From the IMG/VR virus record IMGVR_UViG_3300032282_002410, positions 1-50,724 of that record: a DNA stretch of 50,724 nt, one strand, 5' to 3'. The notes beneath the pieces were generated by a model, which was not told the DNA's origin, did not search any database, and saw nothing but the letters and a program-made list of their open reading frames with translations. The stretch's first letter is position 1. Every line of letters begins with the position of its first letter. Shown piece after piece: positions 1 through 7,391 of the stretch. This DNA is from a virus. Position numbers and translations under genes: made by a program.

Positions 1-678
1 AGGAAAGCTCTGAATAGCAGCGACCGCAATCTCACCTCTACAGAATTTATGAACTTCGTCAACAATCAACACCTCCGCTTGTTCTAAATGCGTATCAAAT
101 ATCTTTTCAATACTTTGAACGGTGGATAACATTATTCTACCATCCTTGTAATCTCCACCAAGATTAATTCCAACGTCTTTGAATCCGCACTTCTTAGTTA
201 GGTATTCATACGTCTGAGTAAGGATACTGCGCTCATCAAACAGGATTACGACCTTATCCTCAGAGAAGGCCGTAAGGAGAGCGGCCAGAATTAAAGTCTT
301 GCCCGATCCCGTTGGCGATAGTATCAAAGCTCTTTGAGCCTTAAGAGCTTCGTAAACAGCTTTCTCTTGATAATCGAAAAGCTTAAATTCCTTGATCTCA
401 GTTTCAAATACAAAACCAGATCGAGGTTCGTAGTCTCTCACTATACTTGGCTTGCAACCCACCTTCTCAAGGTCAGCCAGAATACCATTTAAAAGCCCAG
501 TTTTAAATCTTCCGGTGGCAGTTATAAACCGCTTCTTACCATCCCAACCTCGTCTTTGGTAGGCTGGGGTATACTGATACCCTTGGACTGGGAAAGCCCA
601 ATTATCTGATAAAACTTTTATAATTTGTGGGTTATCAGTTTCTATTAAGGAGTCTATAATTCCTACCCGAATTCTCAT
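1..678 (-). CDS. uvsW: UvsW-like DNA/RNA helicase, N-terminal part (runs off the left edge)
   Basis: An open frame of 226 codons reads from an ATG at 678-676 to the window edge without a stop, so this is the 5' part of the gene. The first ~110 residues resemble the N-terminal substrate-binding region of T4 UvsW. After it comes a superfamily 2 helicase core: a Walker A motif SPTGSGKT near residue 127 and a DEAH-type box (VDEVH) near residue 208. UvsW-type helicases remodel branched DNA and help switch replication from origin-driven to recombination-driven. The gene diverges from the gp26-type gene at 709. A TATAAT sits on the minus strand at 691-686, only 7 bases from the start codon, and I see no ribosome binding site. 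The family call is firm; choosing UvsW over another phage SF2 helicase rests on the N-terminal layout and on T4-like context. Confidence 0.85.
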   Translation of the reverse strand, partial: MRIRVGIIDSLIETDNPQIIKVLSDNWAFPVQGYQYTPAYQRRGWDGKKRFITATGRFKTGLLNGILADLEKVGCKPSIVRDYEPRSGFVFETEIKEFKLFDYQEKAVYEALKAQRALILSPTGSGKTLILAALLTAFSEDKVVILFDERSILTQTYEYLTKKCGFKDVGINLGGDYKDGRIMLSTVQSIEKIFDTHLEQAEVLIVDEVHKFCRGEIAVAAIQSFP

Positions 679-680
679 AC

Positions 681-695
681 CTACTATTATAGTAG
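681..695. promoter_or_regulatory. Palindrome CTACTATTATAGTAG, candidate bidirectional promoter
   Basis: A perfect 15-base palindrome lies between the divergent helicase and gp26-type genes. On the minus strand it contains TATAAT (691-686), ending 7 bases before the helicase ATG. On the plus strand it reads TATTAT (685-690), 18 bases before the ATG at 709. The core CTATTATAGT recurs exactly at 49626-49635 between another divergent pair. Promoter function is inferred from sequence and position; no clear -35 element was identified. Confidence 0.4.
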
Positions 696-708
696 ATAGA
701 GGAATTAT

Positions 709-1452
709 ATGTCAAATTTAGATAAATTTCAACCCGATAGAGATTCAAGACTAGAAAAGCTTTTTGGTAACTTACCACTTGAGGCTGATGTAACGATAAA
801 GCTACCAAGCAAAGGCAGATTTTATGCAAATAAAAAGGAAGACGTTACGGTAAGCCCAATTAAATTTGAAGATGAAAAGCAGCTAACGGTTAGCGTTAAA
901 AATGGATTAAATCCAATAAATTTAATTCTCAGCAAGTGTGTGAAAGACCTTGACGTAAATTCTTTAATTTTATTGGATAAATTATTAATTTTATTAAAAA
1001 TAAGAGAAATTTCTTATGGGGAAACTTACCCAGCTATAGCTACTTGTCCTAAGTGTGCTGTTAAGAGTGAAATAGAAATAGATTTAACTAAATTAATTAT
1101 TAATTACGTGCCGGACGATATTGATGACCCTAGAGAAATAATGCTTCCAAAGCTCAAAAAGAAGGCTAAGGTGAGGTTTCCTAGGGTATCGGATGAGCAA
1201 TACCTGGAGACTCAAAACGACGTATACACCAATATTTGGCGCTTTGTGACCGAACTGGATGGCACCCAAGACCCCGTTTTTATTGCCAAAGCTATCCCCA
1301 AAATGCCCATTAGAGACATTAAGTTTATATTAAACAATATAATGCGTAATGATTTGGGCCTAGATCCTAAGTTTATTTTAGAGTGTGCCGACTGTGGTCA
1401 GGAATCGGAGATGGGGGTCCCGATCAACGAAAATTTTTTTTCAGTGATCTAA
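709..1452 (+). CDS. 26: gp26-type baseplate hub / tail assembly protein (zero-frame product)
   Basis: A 247-residue protein similar in length and layout to the T4 gp26 baseplate hub family. Residues ~25-60 match the family's N-terminal pattern (IKLPSKGRFY then VSPIKFEDEKQL). Two CxxC pairs are visible (CPKC near residue 114 and CADC near 226), suggesting a small metal-binding fold. The start follows an AGAGGA ribosome binding site. The zero frame ends a few codons after a run of eight T (1434-1441), with C-terminus NENFFSVI. The -1 frame stays open for another 62 codons and looks coding, so most of the intended C-terminus may lie there. In many tailed phages such paired frames encode tail assembly chaperones. 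The gp26 call is moderate: the family is distant, and T4 gp51 is a possible second match for the extension. Confidence 0.65.
   Translation: MSNLDKFQPDRDSRLEKLFGNLPLEADVTIKLPSKGRFYANKKEDVTVSPIKFEDEKQLTVSVKNGLNPINLILSKCVKDLDVNSLILLDKLLILLKIREISYGETYPAIATCPKCAVKSEIEIDLTKLIINYVPDDIDDPREIMLPKLKKKAKVRFPRVSDEQYLETQNDVYTNIWRFVTELDGTQDPVFIAKAIPKMPIRDIKFILNNIMRNDLGLDPKFILECADCGQESEMGVPINENFFSVI
1434..1440 (+). other. Candidate -1 ribosomal frameshift site (T TTT TTT)
   Basis: In the frame of the gene starting at 709 the codons here are AAT TTT TTT TCA. This gives a slippery heptamer of the X XXY YYZ type made entirely of T. Slipping back one base reads TTC AGT GAT and continues for 62 codons to a stop at 1628, bypassing the zero-frame stop at 1450-1452. 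I see no obvious downstream stem or pseudoknot. A lost T in the assembly (T8 instead of T9) would give the same picture. Confidence 0.5.
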
Positions 1453-1628
1453 CAGATAAAATAAACATAGAGAACCTTCTTCTGGAAGCCTACATATTGG
1501 TAAGTAAATGTAATTTTACTTACACAGACGTTAAAAGTATGACCAAGCTAGAACGGGCCGTATTTTTAAAGCTGTATACTAACGATTTGGAAGCCCAGAA
1601 AAATGCTTTTGAACAACATAAATTATAA
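1440..1628 (+). CDS. -1 frame C-terminal extension of the gp26-type protein (gp26/gp51-like)
   Basis: Sixty-two codons in the -1 frame relative to the preceding gene encode a Lys/Glu/Leu-rich helical segment (LTDKINIENLLLEAY, then MTKLERAVFLKLY). It has no credible start of its own. The only ATG upstream, at 1383, lies inside the zero-frame cysteine region, has no ribosome binding site, and would translate that region out of frame. Internal ATG 1539 would leave just 29 residues. The likely product is therefore a ~306-residue fusion made by frameshifting or, if the T-run is mis-sequenced, one uninterrupted gene. The motif style resembles the C-terminal ends of gp26-type proteins in T4 relatives, from memory. 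The next gene starts 26 bases before this frame's stop, which points to translational coupling. Confidence 0.5.
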   Translation, partial: FSDLTDKINIENLLLEAYILVSKCNFTYTDVKSMTKLERAVFLKLYTNDLEAQKNAFEQHKL

Positions 1629-2553
1629 TGATCGTCACAACCGTCCTGTAGTTTTATCTAACGTTGGGCTACAGGTTAACTTCTTAAGTGATGGTCAATA
1701 CGTGGACCCTTTTGAAATCAGCGCAGTCACAATATTTCCCAGGGTAGCAAATCTATACCCAGAGACAATATTGAATGCAGATACTCAGTTGATAGATACT
1801 TCAACTGTTAAGGATTATATTTTAATGAATTTTTATAATCCTGATTCACACACTTCAAGCACTGATTTTGATACTAGCAACTATTCAACTAATCCTAGGG
1901 GTATTTATAAAATTTCTACGGGAAGATACATTACATTCCTTGATGGAAATAACACTGATGAAGAGTTTGGATTTATAAATCTAGATGGTCTAGATCAATA
2001 CACCCCCAACAAAGCGTCGTCAACTGGTGATTACCTAGATGCTTGGACGATTAGAATGTATGAAGGGTCTGAGCTTCAAGTTGTAATCAATCAATTTACT
2101 TTGAGAAAAGGTGGGTTTACTGTTGTTACAGAACCCTTGATGATTAAATCAAAAACTAGATTAGTCAATAATAAAGTTTCTCTAGGATCAAAAGTAAATC
2201 TAAAAATAGCAACTGATTTATATGTTGAAAATACTACGATAGATGAATCAGTAAAAAATCTTTTACGAGATAATGTTGTTACGAATGCTTCATTAGAAAT
2301 TCAAAAAATAAATGAAGCTTCAAACTTGCCTGCAAGAGTTACTGTATCATCATTCGCAGAAACTTCAGCACTCGTAAATATCAGTGGTGATAATGTTATA
2401 ATGTTTAACTGGGATACTGCACAGCTATCAATGCATCCTGCTGTTGCGTCAGGTGACTTTGAATCAGTGCGTGGAGTTTACTCAATCAAAGCTAAATACA
2501 ATATATTTGATGAAATTATTGTAACCGATCCAATGTATCTAACCCTCTCATAA
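1603..2553 (+). CDS. Putative virion structural protein, function unknown
   Basis: A 316-residue acidic to neutral protein, rich in Asn, Thr and Ser and in predicted beta strand, with no signal peptide or membrane segment. No enzymatic motif is visible. The N-terminal half contains an AVTIFPRVANLYPETI segment, and the middle has a YKISTGRYITFLDGN stretch typical of beta-rich phage structural proteins. The ATG at 1603 overlaps the end of the -1 frame extension; no other in-frame start is better placed. It begins a tight run of similarly composed genes (1603, 2556, 3771, 5097) with spacings of 2-36 bases. From composition and context I infer a tail or virion accessory protein. I cannot name a family. 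Confidence 0.6.
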   Translation: MLLNNINYNDRHNRPVVLSNVGLQVNFLSDGQYVDPFEISAVTIFPRVANLYPETILNADTQLIDTSTVKDYILMNFYNPDSHTSSTDFDTSNYSTNPRGIYKISTGRYITFLDGNNTDEEFGFINLDGLDQYTPNKASSTGDYLDAWTIRMYEGSELQVVINQFTLRKGGFTVVTEPLMIKSKTRLVNNKVSLGSKVNLKIATDLYVENTTIDESVKNLLRDNVVTNASLEIQKINEASNLPARVTVSSFAETSALVNISGDNVIMFNWDTAQLSMHPAVASGDFESVRGVYSIKAKYNIFDEIIVTDPMYLTLS

Positions 2554-2555
2554 TA

Positions 2556-3761
2556 ATGGCACCTCCAATAATATTAGAAGATCAAGAAGATATTTATCAT
2601 TACTTAGTAGTAATGAAAGAACATTTAAATCATTCTTACTTTTCAAGTATTGGGGAAGTTCCTGTATCAGTAATTGATCTTAGATCAACATCTACACATG
2701 CAAGTGGAACTGGATTCCTAGGTGCATTAGGTAACTCAACACACCCAGACATACATGAATTTCTTTGTGCGTCTGGAATACTAACCCCTCCGGGAGATAC
2801 ATTCGATTTTAATTATCTAACTAATTATCCGGGAGTTTCTTCACAAGGAACAATACTGTCAACTGCTGCCTCATCTTTAGGTTCTGCAAGTAGTTTAATT
2901 TTTAGTTCAAATACCCCAACCAATATAAATTTTAATGTGATGACAATCTCTGGATTAAATAATCCAAAGTATTATTTTATTGAAGTTAATGGAGGAATTA
3001 ATAAATTTAATGGAAATATAGATAGTGTATTTGATTACAATTATTTTGTTTCTGTAAATTCTAAAATAAACCAATATATTTCTTATTTTACTATTGATGG
3101 AAATTACGAAATAACTAACACAAGCCTTGGTAAAAAATTAAATTATAGTTTTGAAGTTGCAAGTAAATATTTATATCGAGATGTTTATAAACAATACCCA
3201 ATCGTTGACAACATAGGTGAATCTTTCCAAATTACACCAACTATGTATTTCAACGATGTTTCAAGTTCTAATGGTATTAGAGTGTCTAGCACTATTTCCG
3301 AAACTGGTGATATTAAATTAGAACATTATTATCTTAAATCAAATACTACTACTCCTACAGTATTAGCAAGCAAAAATAGTTTACCAATTAAACCTCAAAG
3401 TATTGATTGCTTAATTGCTAATTGTTTACTAACTGGTGATTACTATTTCTATAGCAATCCAAATACTCTTAAAAATAATCTTATTACTGAAGGAGCTAGA
3501 ACATCTATTTACGTAAATGCCTCATCAAATTTAAGCACTTCAAGTTTTGATATTCCTAAAGTTCAAATAACAAATAGAGGTAGTTTATTACAATCAGAGT
3601 TTTTAAATTTGATGATAAACTTTACTCAAGCTTCCGATGTTGATAGCACTTTAACTTTAGCAAACTTTATAAATAAAGAATTAGCAAAACAAGGTAATTT
3701 TTATAATGCTATAATTTCTGATCTATTTAAAACATCAGGAGCATCTACAATTTTAACGTAA
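2556..3761 (+). CDS. Putative virion protein, paralogue of the next gene over its N-terminus
   Basis: A 401-residue Asn/Ser/Thr-rich protein of unrecognised family, starting two bases after the previous stop. Around residues 50-90 it contains GNSTHPDIHEFLCASGI followed by an FDFNYL segment. The neighbour at 3771 has GNSTHPDIFSFISQVGI followed by FTFEYL at the same relative place, so the two share an N-terminal module and probably arose by duplication. The rest is beta-rich with no visible catalytic motif, signal peptide or membrane segment. Codons are strongly A/T-ending. A role as a fibre-like or decoration component is inferred from context only. Confidence 0.6.
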   Translation: MAPPIILEDQEDIYHYLVVMKEHLNHSYFSSIGEVPVSVIDLRSTSTHASGTGFLGALGNSTHPDIHEFLCASGILTPPGDTFDFNYLTNYPGVSSQGTILSTAASSLGSASSLIFSSNTPTNINFNVMTISGLNNPKYYFIEVNGGINKFNGNIDSVFDYNYFVSVNSKINQYISYFTIDGNYEITNTSLGKKLNYSFEVASKYLYRDVYKQYPIVDNIGESFQITPTMYFNDVSSSNGIRVSSTISETGDIKLEHYYLKSNTTTPTVLASKNSLPIKPQSIDCLIANCLLTGDYYFYSNPNTLKNNLITEGARTSIYVNASSNLSTSSFDIPKVQITNRGSLLQSEFLNLMINFTQASDVDSTLTLANFINKELAKQGNFYNAIISDLFKTSGASTILT

Positions 3762-3770
3762 TAAAATATC

Positions 3771-5060
3771 ATGGTTAGACCATTAGAATTAAATCAATCT
3801 AGAAATATATACTATTTTCCTGTAGTAACAAATACAGATTCTAATACTATTAAAATTATACCACTAGAATCATCTAATGCTTATGTTTCATCATCTAGTT
3901 ATGTAGATGCCTCTGGTAATTCCACTCATCCAGATATATTTTCATTTATATCACAAGTTGGTATAGAAGAAGCTCCTAATTATGGAAATTTTACTTTTGA
4001 ATATTTATTAAAATATTCATCAACAGATGGGGTAGTTGTAAGTTCAAATAATTTTAATACTGCTACACAAGATATTTCATTTATACCAGATAATACTAAA
4101 GATTATTACACTGGAACAATTCAAAATAGATTTATAACATTTACTAATTTAGCAGGAAATTCAACTACATTTAAAGAATATCAAAACAGACAATTAAATA
4201 ATTTTATTGCTGAGACTGTTTTAGAGGAGACAGGAGATCGTTGTTTTGTAAAAATAACTGAAATTTGTAAAGCAAATACTGACTTTACAGTTAAATTAGA
4301 AAAACAAGATAACTTTTGTGAAGTATTTGGATTTATAGCTTTCAATAGAACTGCATCTAGAGAATGTGAATTTACTTTTGAAGAAGGTAAAGATGAGTTT
4401 ACTACTTGGGGTGAATGTTATTTTTCACTACCTAAGTATTGGGGAAAAGATATCCATAGTGAAAAAATAACTTATAAAAAATTTAATAACACTCAAGATA
4501 GAGATATTTTTAAATGTGATGGATACGTAACAACTAAATATGCTGGTATACGTTTTGAGAAAAGTGCTGCTGATGGTAAAATTAAATCAGAAATTTTTGG
4601 AAATATTGGTATATCTGCTGACAAAGTTGTCGGTGGTGGTCCTAGTGTAGGATTATCTATTTTTGAAGCCGCAGTGGGAGGTTTAGCAACCATAATAGCC
4701 GCATCAGTTACTCTCCCAGCAGGCGCAGCTATTGGTGCGGCTGGCTCAGTTTTACCTGAAGGTAAATTAAAAGACAGTGTAAACGTTGTCGCTGATCCAG
4801 CAGGTAGTATAGTTAAAATAGGATTTGATGTTCTTAATAATTCTCTTACAACTAAATTTAAAGATTTAGTTGACGATTTTAATAAAAAATTAGATATTGC
4901 TTTAAGAGGTATTGAATGTTCTAAAGATGGTGAAATTAAATTAAAAGAATTATTAACAACGAAGACACCTGTAGGGGTCGCTTTAGCTAATGTAGCGGAT
5001 CAGTTAGATTCAGTAATTAAAGATTGTCCATGTAGTGAATTTCAATCTTTTAAAGCTTAA
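3771..5060 (+). CDS. Putative virion protein with hydrophobic Gly/Ala segment
   Basis: A 429-residue protein that shares the GNSTHPDI N-terminal module with the gene at 2556 but differs afterwards. Residues ~285-330 form a long Gly/Ala/Val/Ile segment (for example LATIIAASVTLPAGAAIGAA) that could insert into or cross a membrane. The C-terminal ~90 residues are helical and end in a CPC motif (IKDCPCSEF). Several other cysteines occur in the middle (residues ~158-205). No family was recognised. The hydrophobic segment in an otherwise soluble virion-type protein suggests a role during envelope penetration, but a purely structural hairpin is equally possible. Confidence 0.6.
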   Translation: MVRPLELNQSRNIYYFPVVTNTDSNTIKIIPLESSNAYVSSSSYVDASGNSTHPDIFSFISQVGIEEAPNYGNFTFEYLLKYSSTDGVVVSSNNFNTATQDISFIPDNTKDYYTGTIQNRFITFTNLAGNSTTFKEYQNRQLNNFIAETVLEETGDRCFVKITEICKANTDFTVKLEKQDNFCEVFGFIAFNRTASRECEFTFEEGKDEFTTWGECYFSLPKYWGKDIHSEKITYKKFNNTQDRDIFKCDGYVTTKYAGIRFEKSAADGKIKSEIFGNIGISADKVVGGGPSVGLSIFEAAVGGLATIIAASVTLPAGAAIGAAGSVLPEGKLKDSVNVVADPAGSIVKIGFDVLNNSLTTKFKDLVDDFNKKLDIALRGIECSKDGEIKLKELLTTKTPVGVALANVADQLDSVIKDCPCSEFQSFKA

Positions 5061-5067
5061 TTAAATA
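5060..5067 (+). promoter_or_regulatory. Possible late promoter -10 (ATTAAATA)
   Basis: ATTAAATA lies in the 36-base gap before the gene at 5097 and keeps the TAAATA core of T4-type late promoters (TATAAATA). The gap has several other TATA-like strings, so the assignment is weak. Confidence 0.2.
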
Positions 5068-5096
5068 CTATATACCTATATAATTAAGATATTATT

Positions 5097-5624
5097 ATGG
5101 CAAATACCCCCGCAGCAATAAATGAGGTTAACATGAGAATAGCAGATTGTAAATCTTTCACTAAAATTATAAACATTCCAGCCACTGCAAGCGGAGTTAT
5201 TTCCGCAGGGTATGTTAGCGGAGGTGGTGTTTTAGTTAGTCTAACTGATGCATTTAATACTCAGTTAGTGACCCCAAATCATATTGAGATAACCTTTATG
5301 CCAACTAGCGTATCTCAATATGCCACTAATATTAATCTTAGTGGGTATTCTTTTAATGGGTATGGATGGGCTCACCCATGGGGGTCTAATATGCAAGCAT
5401 CGTCAACGTTTAGAGGTCTGCACCCAGATTCAACGTTAGCTAATGGTGCTGCTGCTTATGGGAAAGTGGCTACGCTAGGAAAAACTATTGAATGGAATTT
5501 TGGTGCAAATAATAATGTAAATCAAATTCAAATATTCAATAGATTCGGACAAACTGTAACAGCTTTTATAAATTATTCATTTGAGAAAATTTATACTAGT
5601 GAAACAGGGTCTTGCGGATACTAA
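5097..5624 (+). CDS. Small putative virion protein, function unknown
   Basis: A 175-residue Gly/Ser/Ala/Asn-rich protein with a beta-sandwich-like composition and no motif I can name. It contains an aromatic Gly-rich stretch (SGYSFNGYGWAHPWGS, near residue 80) and ends in CGY. The start is the ATG at 5097; the upstream 36 bases are very AT-rich and lack a clear ribosome binding site. Its stop codon overlaps the stop of the convergent primase gene (TAA on one strand, TAG on the other, within 5621-5624). Composition is like a phage fibre or decoration protein, which is inference only. Confidence 0.6.
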   Translation: MANTPAAINEVNMRIADCKSFTKIINIPATASGVISAGYVSGGGVLVSLTDAFNTQLVTPNHIEITFMPTSVSQYATNINLSGYSFNGYGWAHPWGSNMQASSTFRGLHPDSTLANGAAAYGKVATLGKTIEWNFGANNNVNQIQIFNRFGQTVTAFINYSFEKIYTSETGSCGY

Positions 5625-6589
5625 TACTCTAATCCTCTTACAGTATCCCATTCATTTAGGTCAAACTGCTTATAGCTTTTTAAGTGATTACGAAGCATTT
5701 GTTCATTTTTGACGAATGCTTCATTCCAATCCTTGAAACCTGAGGGTGGGAAGCAGTAGCTGAACCCTTGCATTCTAGCTCTTCTACGGCGAAGCTCAAA
5801 CGTGCGCAGACCATCTAATCCAGCACGATCATTGTCGTAAGCTACTACGATCTTGCCTTGATAGTATTTGAGTTGTTCTAGCTGTGCCATCGAAACATGG
5901 CAGGAGATTGTAGTGGTTGCGTTGAATCCCATCAACTGCAATGACATCGCATCAATAGCACCCTCGCACACGTAGAGGGGATCAGTTGAATCGTATTTGA
6001 AAGGGAATAGAACCGAAGATGACTTCATGCCCTTGAAGTTCAAATACTTGGGATTCTGGTTGGATAAGGTTCTGCCCTGGAAGAAGAATACCTTGTCTCG
6101 GTTTCGGTAAGGTATGATCAATCTTCCGTAATAAAGACCTTGATTAGCGACGTAGAAGTCGCCATACTCTACGATGCCACGGTCGATTAGAGCCGTAATC
6201 GCCTGGGAGTTATAGTGGCAAGAAGTATTGGCAAAGTCTAGCTTCTTAAAATCTTGGGCAAATAACTTATTAAGTTCTTCCTCAGTATTATTCTTATTCT
6301 CTGGGGCAGGCTTAACTTCTTCGGCAAAGAACTCATCGACCAAGAACTTCTGATAAGCTAACTTGTAAGTTAATCTTTCAAGTTGGGCATAGAGGTGAAT
6401 AAAGTTGCCCTTTTCTCCAGATTTGAAGCACTGCCAAAGCCCAGTATCTAAATTAATTGACATATGGCGTTTAGCATCACTATCTAAAAAGATAGAAGGA
6501 ATAATCATTTCCCGGCCACTGCTAATTAATTTATACTTTCCCTCGAATTTTTTAATTAAGTAGTCTCTAATGTAATTTGAGGAAATCAT
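5621..6589 (-). CDS. 61: DNA primase, T4 gp61-like (Toprim)
   Basis: A 322-residue protein (T4 gp61 is 342) that should make RNA primers at the phage replication fork with the gp41-type helicase. The catalytic Toprim core is clear: LYVCEGAIDAM with Glu199, then VAYDNDRAG with Asp242 and Asp244, and a downstream KDWNEAF (residues 286-292). Upstream is GRLIIPYRNRD, as in phage primases. The N-terminal region keeps the gp61-like WQCFKSGEKGNFIHLY but has only Cys54 there, with no CxxC pair, so the usual zinc ribbon seems degenerate. The start codon shares CATG with the divergent nuclease gene at 6588, so its promoter must lie inside that gene. A replication gene within a tail cluster is unusual for T4. 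Confidence 0.85.
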   Translation of the reverse strand: MISSNYIRDYLIKKFEGKYKLISSGREMIIPSIFLDSDAKRHMSINLDTGLWQCFKSGEKGNFIHLYAQLERLTYKLAYQKFLVDEFFAEEVKPAPENKNNTEEELNKLFAQDFKKLDFANTSCHYNSQAITALIDRGIVEYGDFYVANQGLYYGRLIIPYRNRDKVFFFQGRTLSNQNPKYLNFKGMKSSSVLFPFKYDSTDPLYVCEGAIDAMSLQLMGFNATTTISCHVSMAQLEQLKYYQGKIVVAYDNDRAGLDGLRTFELRRRRARMQGFSYCFPPSGFKDWNEAFVKNEQMLRNHLKSYKQFDLNEWDTVRGLEY

Positions 6590-7391
6590 GTTTTTAGACC
6601 GATTAAGTAATTCAAAATCCGACGTAATAGATCAATGTTTGCTCAAGTATGACTATAGATACATTAGGAAGCTTCCGGGCTACCCATCAAAAAACGAGGA
6701 CGCATTGGACTTCGGAACCTATATTCATAGAATCTTTGAGCTTGGTCATACCGAGAATCATATCACACAGCTAGAGAAAATTGCCGAAAATATTAAAAAA
6801 GATTATAAAGTCCCCTTAGTTTATAAAGATCGTATTACCCAGTGCCTAACTAACTTCCTACGGTTCAATAAGGGCCTAGGAGAGACGATGGCGGTCGAAC
6901 ATGAGTTCTCAGTCGATCTAGCCGAAGGAATCAAATACAATGGCTTTATTGACCGTATAGTGAAGGGTCAGCAGGGCGGCATCCTTATCATCGACTACAA
7001 GACTTCCAAGAGGGAGAAGTCTAAGGTAGAACTTTCTAGGGATAAGCAGCTTATCGGATACGCATACGCGGTATCCAAGGAATTTAATATCCCATTAAAT
7101 GAGATCTGGTGCGCTCACTATTATCCACTAACTGATAACTTAGTGGCAGTTAAGTTCCCTCAATCCTCAATTAATATGTGGCGGGAGAAGGAAATTAATA
7201 AGGTCTGGAAGATCCGCAAGAAGAAGAAAGACGAGTTCCCGGCTATGCAGAATGAGTTCTGTGACTGGTGTGAATACCGACCACTTTGCCCCTTATTTAA
7301 TGATGCATGCCAAGTCCAGATTAGATTGGAGGAGCAAGCTAGGCTGAAGGATCAGGAGAAGGATAAAGATTTATCTAGTATCAAGGGATGA
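6588..7391 (+). CDS. Cas4/RecB-like PD-(D/E)XK nuclease with probable iron-sulfur cluster
   Basis: A 267-residue protein of the PD-(D/E)XK exonuclease superfamily. Visible active-site elements are GTYIH (His47), GFIDRI (Asp122), IIDYKTS (Asp136, Lys138) and Q-x3-Y (Gln154-Tyr158), in the order seen in Cas4 and the AddB/RecB nuclease domain. One early cysteine (Cys17) plus a C-terminal trio (Cys225, Cys228, Cys234, in CDWCEYRPLC) fit a 4Fe-4S cluster that pins the N- and C-termini together. The family degrades or trims DNA ends; in a T4-like phage, roles in recombination-dependent replication or host DNA degradation are plausible. The start has a GAGGA ribosome binding site that lies in the primase coding region. 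Codons are more C/G-ending than in the flanking structural genes. Confidence 0.8.
   Translation: MFLDRLSNSKSDVIDQCLLKYDYRYIRKLPGYPSKNEDALDFGTYIHRIFELGHTENHITQLEKIAENIKKDYKVPLVYKDRITQCLTNFLRFNKGLGETMAVEHEFSVDLAEGIKYNGFIDRIVKGQQGGILIIDYKTSKREKSKVELSRDKQLIGYAYAVSKEFNIPLNEIWCAHYYPLTDNLVAVKFPQSSINMWREKEINKVWKIRKKKKDEFPAMQNEFCDWCEYRPLCPLFNDACQVQIRLEEQARLKDQEKDKDLSSIKG

Noticed and set aside
635-829. 64-residue minus-strand frame across the helicase/gp26-type junction
   Set aside because: It overlaps the 5' ends of two well-supported divergent genes in another frame and has no recognisable protein features.
1383-1628. Independent 81-residue gene starting at ATG 1383
   Set aside because: The ATG lies inside the zero-frame CADC coding region, lacks a ribosome binding site, and its first ~19 codons simply translate the gp26-type gene out of frame. 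Frameshift or sequencing error explains the frame better.
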